Of a stretch of DNA of 12,550 nt, positions 12,376 through 12,550 are shown piece after piece; positions within the stretch are counted from its first letter, which is position 1; each line of letters begins with the position of its first letter. A program made the translations under genes and the position numbers. Source of the stretch: Candidatus Acidiferrum typicum. GTDB taxonomy: Bacteria > Acidobacteriota > Terriglobia > Acidiferrales > UBA7541. Where the stretch lies: positions 1 through 12,550 of the forward strand of contig DLMH01000066.1 in assembly GCA_002478115.1 (NCBI GenBank), in the 5' to 3' direction. The notes under the pieces were generated by a model. The model made no database searches. It was not told the DNA's origin and saw nothing but the letters and a program-made list of their open reading frames with translations.

Positions 12376-12425
12376 GCAAACAATGCGCCCCACACCCTTC
12401 TCTTTTGCCTCTTCTTCGCTCTTGC

Positions 12426-12496
12426 GCCCGCTAAGTCCTTTGTTTCCCCTACATCCAGGAAAGCCGCCCGTAAGTGCTTTGTTTCCCCTACTTACG
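12426..12496. repeat. Two-copy direct repeat with internal inverted arms
   Basis: The unit at 12426-12452 recurs at 12466-12491 with one indel and one substitution; both contain CTTTGTTTCCCCTAC. The second copy also forms CGTAAGT (12469-12475) / ACTTACG (12490-12496) arms. Only two copies are seen and the spacer is short, so it is not a CRISPR. Confidence 0.6.
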
Positions 12497-12550
12497 CAAA
12501 AACAGGGGGGTGGGGGTACCTTCAACCGGTACAGACCGGGCGGATGGCTG

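Larger units (their letters stand above)
12087..12550. other. Right-edge spacer upstream of the PIN genes
   Basis: No complete credible gene. The AT-rich part next to the PIN_8 gene (12087-12135) has -10-like words on the minus strand (CATAAT, TAATAT) but no good -35. The rest contains the hairpin at 12185, the palindrome at 12241, a rightward promoter at 12279, another hairpin at 12354 and a direct repeat at 12426. The frame open on the minus strand at 12178-12525 crosses all of these elements and is not believed. Confidence 0.6.
12317..12550 (+). other. Open frame running off the right edge, doubtful gene
   Basis: An ATG two or three bases after the predicted start of the rightward transcript opens a frame of 78 codons with no stop before the window ends. 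There is no Shine-Dalgarno site, so only leaderless translation would suit. The translation (MLRGHCSCAISIRP..., then Pro/Ser/Leu-rich with a repeated FPL motif) looks like translated repeat rather than a protein. It may instead be the 5' part of an untranslated RNA. Confidence 0.15.

Noticed and set aside
12178..12525. 115-residue open frame on the minus strand at the right edge
   Set aside because: It runs across two hairpins, the 26-bp palindrome, a promoter and a direct repeat, and has no protein-like composition or ribosome binding site.

Overview
The window reads as chromosomal DNA of an acidobacterium (Acidobacteriota, probably class Terriglobia). This rests on protein families recalled from memory, not on a database search. 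The clues are a VWFA-related protein of the acidobacterial type (TIGR03436-like), an Oar-like TonB-dependent receptor with an N-terminal carboxypeptidase-regulatory fold and an LPLNG motif, a two-copy DUF5666-type secreted protein, signal peptides ending in a local A-Q junction, and intergenic DNA full of 'TGTCATCCCGAG...CGAGGGATCT' hairpin repeats.

Left part (1-1460). A small outer-membrane beta-barrel protein ends in a Rho-independent terminator. A single-haem periplasmic cytochrome c follows, with an excellent ribosome binding site and its own strong terminator. A 0.45 kb spacer (1461-1916) holds a GC hairpin and a possibly structured leader.

Middle part (1917-8319). Three tightly spaced genes on the + strand encode exported or envelope proteins: a DUF5666 protein, a 1135-residue Oar-like outer-membrane receptor starting with TTG, and a VWFA-related protein. 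Gaps of 19 and 12 nt imply one transcription unit. A joint role at the cell envelope is likely, but the substrate cannot be read from sequence.

Repeat island (8320-9445). About 1.1 kb between two convergent transcription units has no credible gene. It carries at least eight kinds of hairpin repeat, among them two identical 99-bp copies and a diverged third copy of a nested stem-loop, and hairpins that keep their architecture while their arm sequence changes in a compensatory way.

Right part (9446-12086, - strand). Two consecutive genes encode large PIN-fold (predicted metal-dependent nuclease) proteins of two different families, PIN_8-like then DUF4935/PIN_12-like. Each has a C-terminal region I do not recognise. 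They are probably co-transcribed, no antitoxin-like partner is visible, and they look less GC-rich than the genes to the left. This is the best candidate here for an undescribed system, possibly an RNA-targeting conflict or defence module.

Right edge (12087-12550). This stretch holds a long hairpin, a 26-bp near-perfect palindrome just upstream of a TTGACA-N17-TATGCT promoter facing right, and a two-copy direct repeat. An open frame starting about where that transcript would begin runs off the window end. The downstream gene, if any, is not visible.
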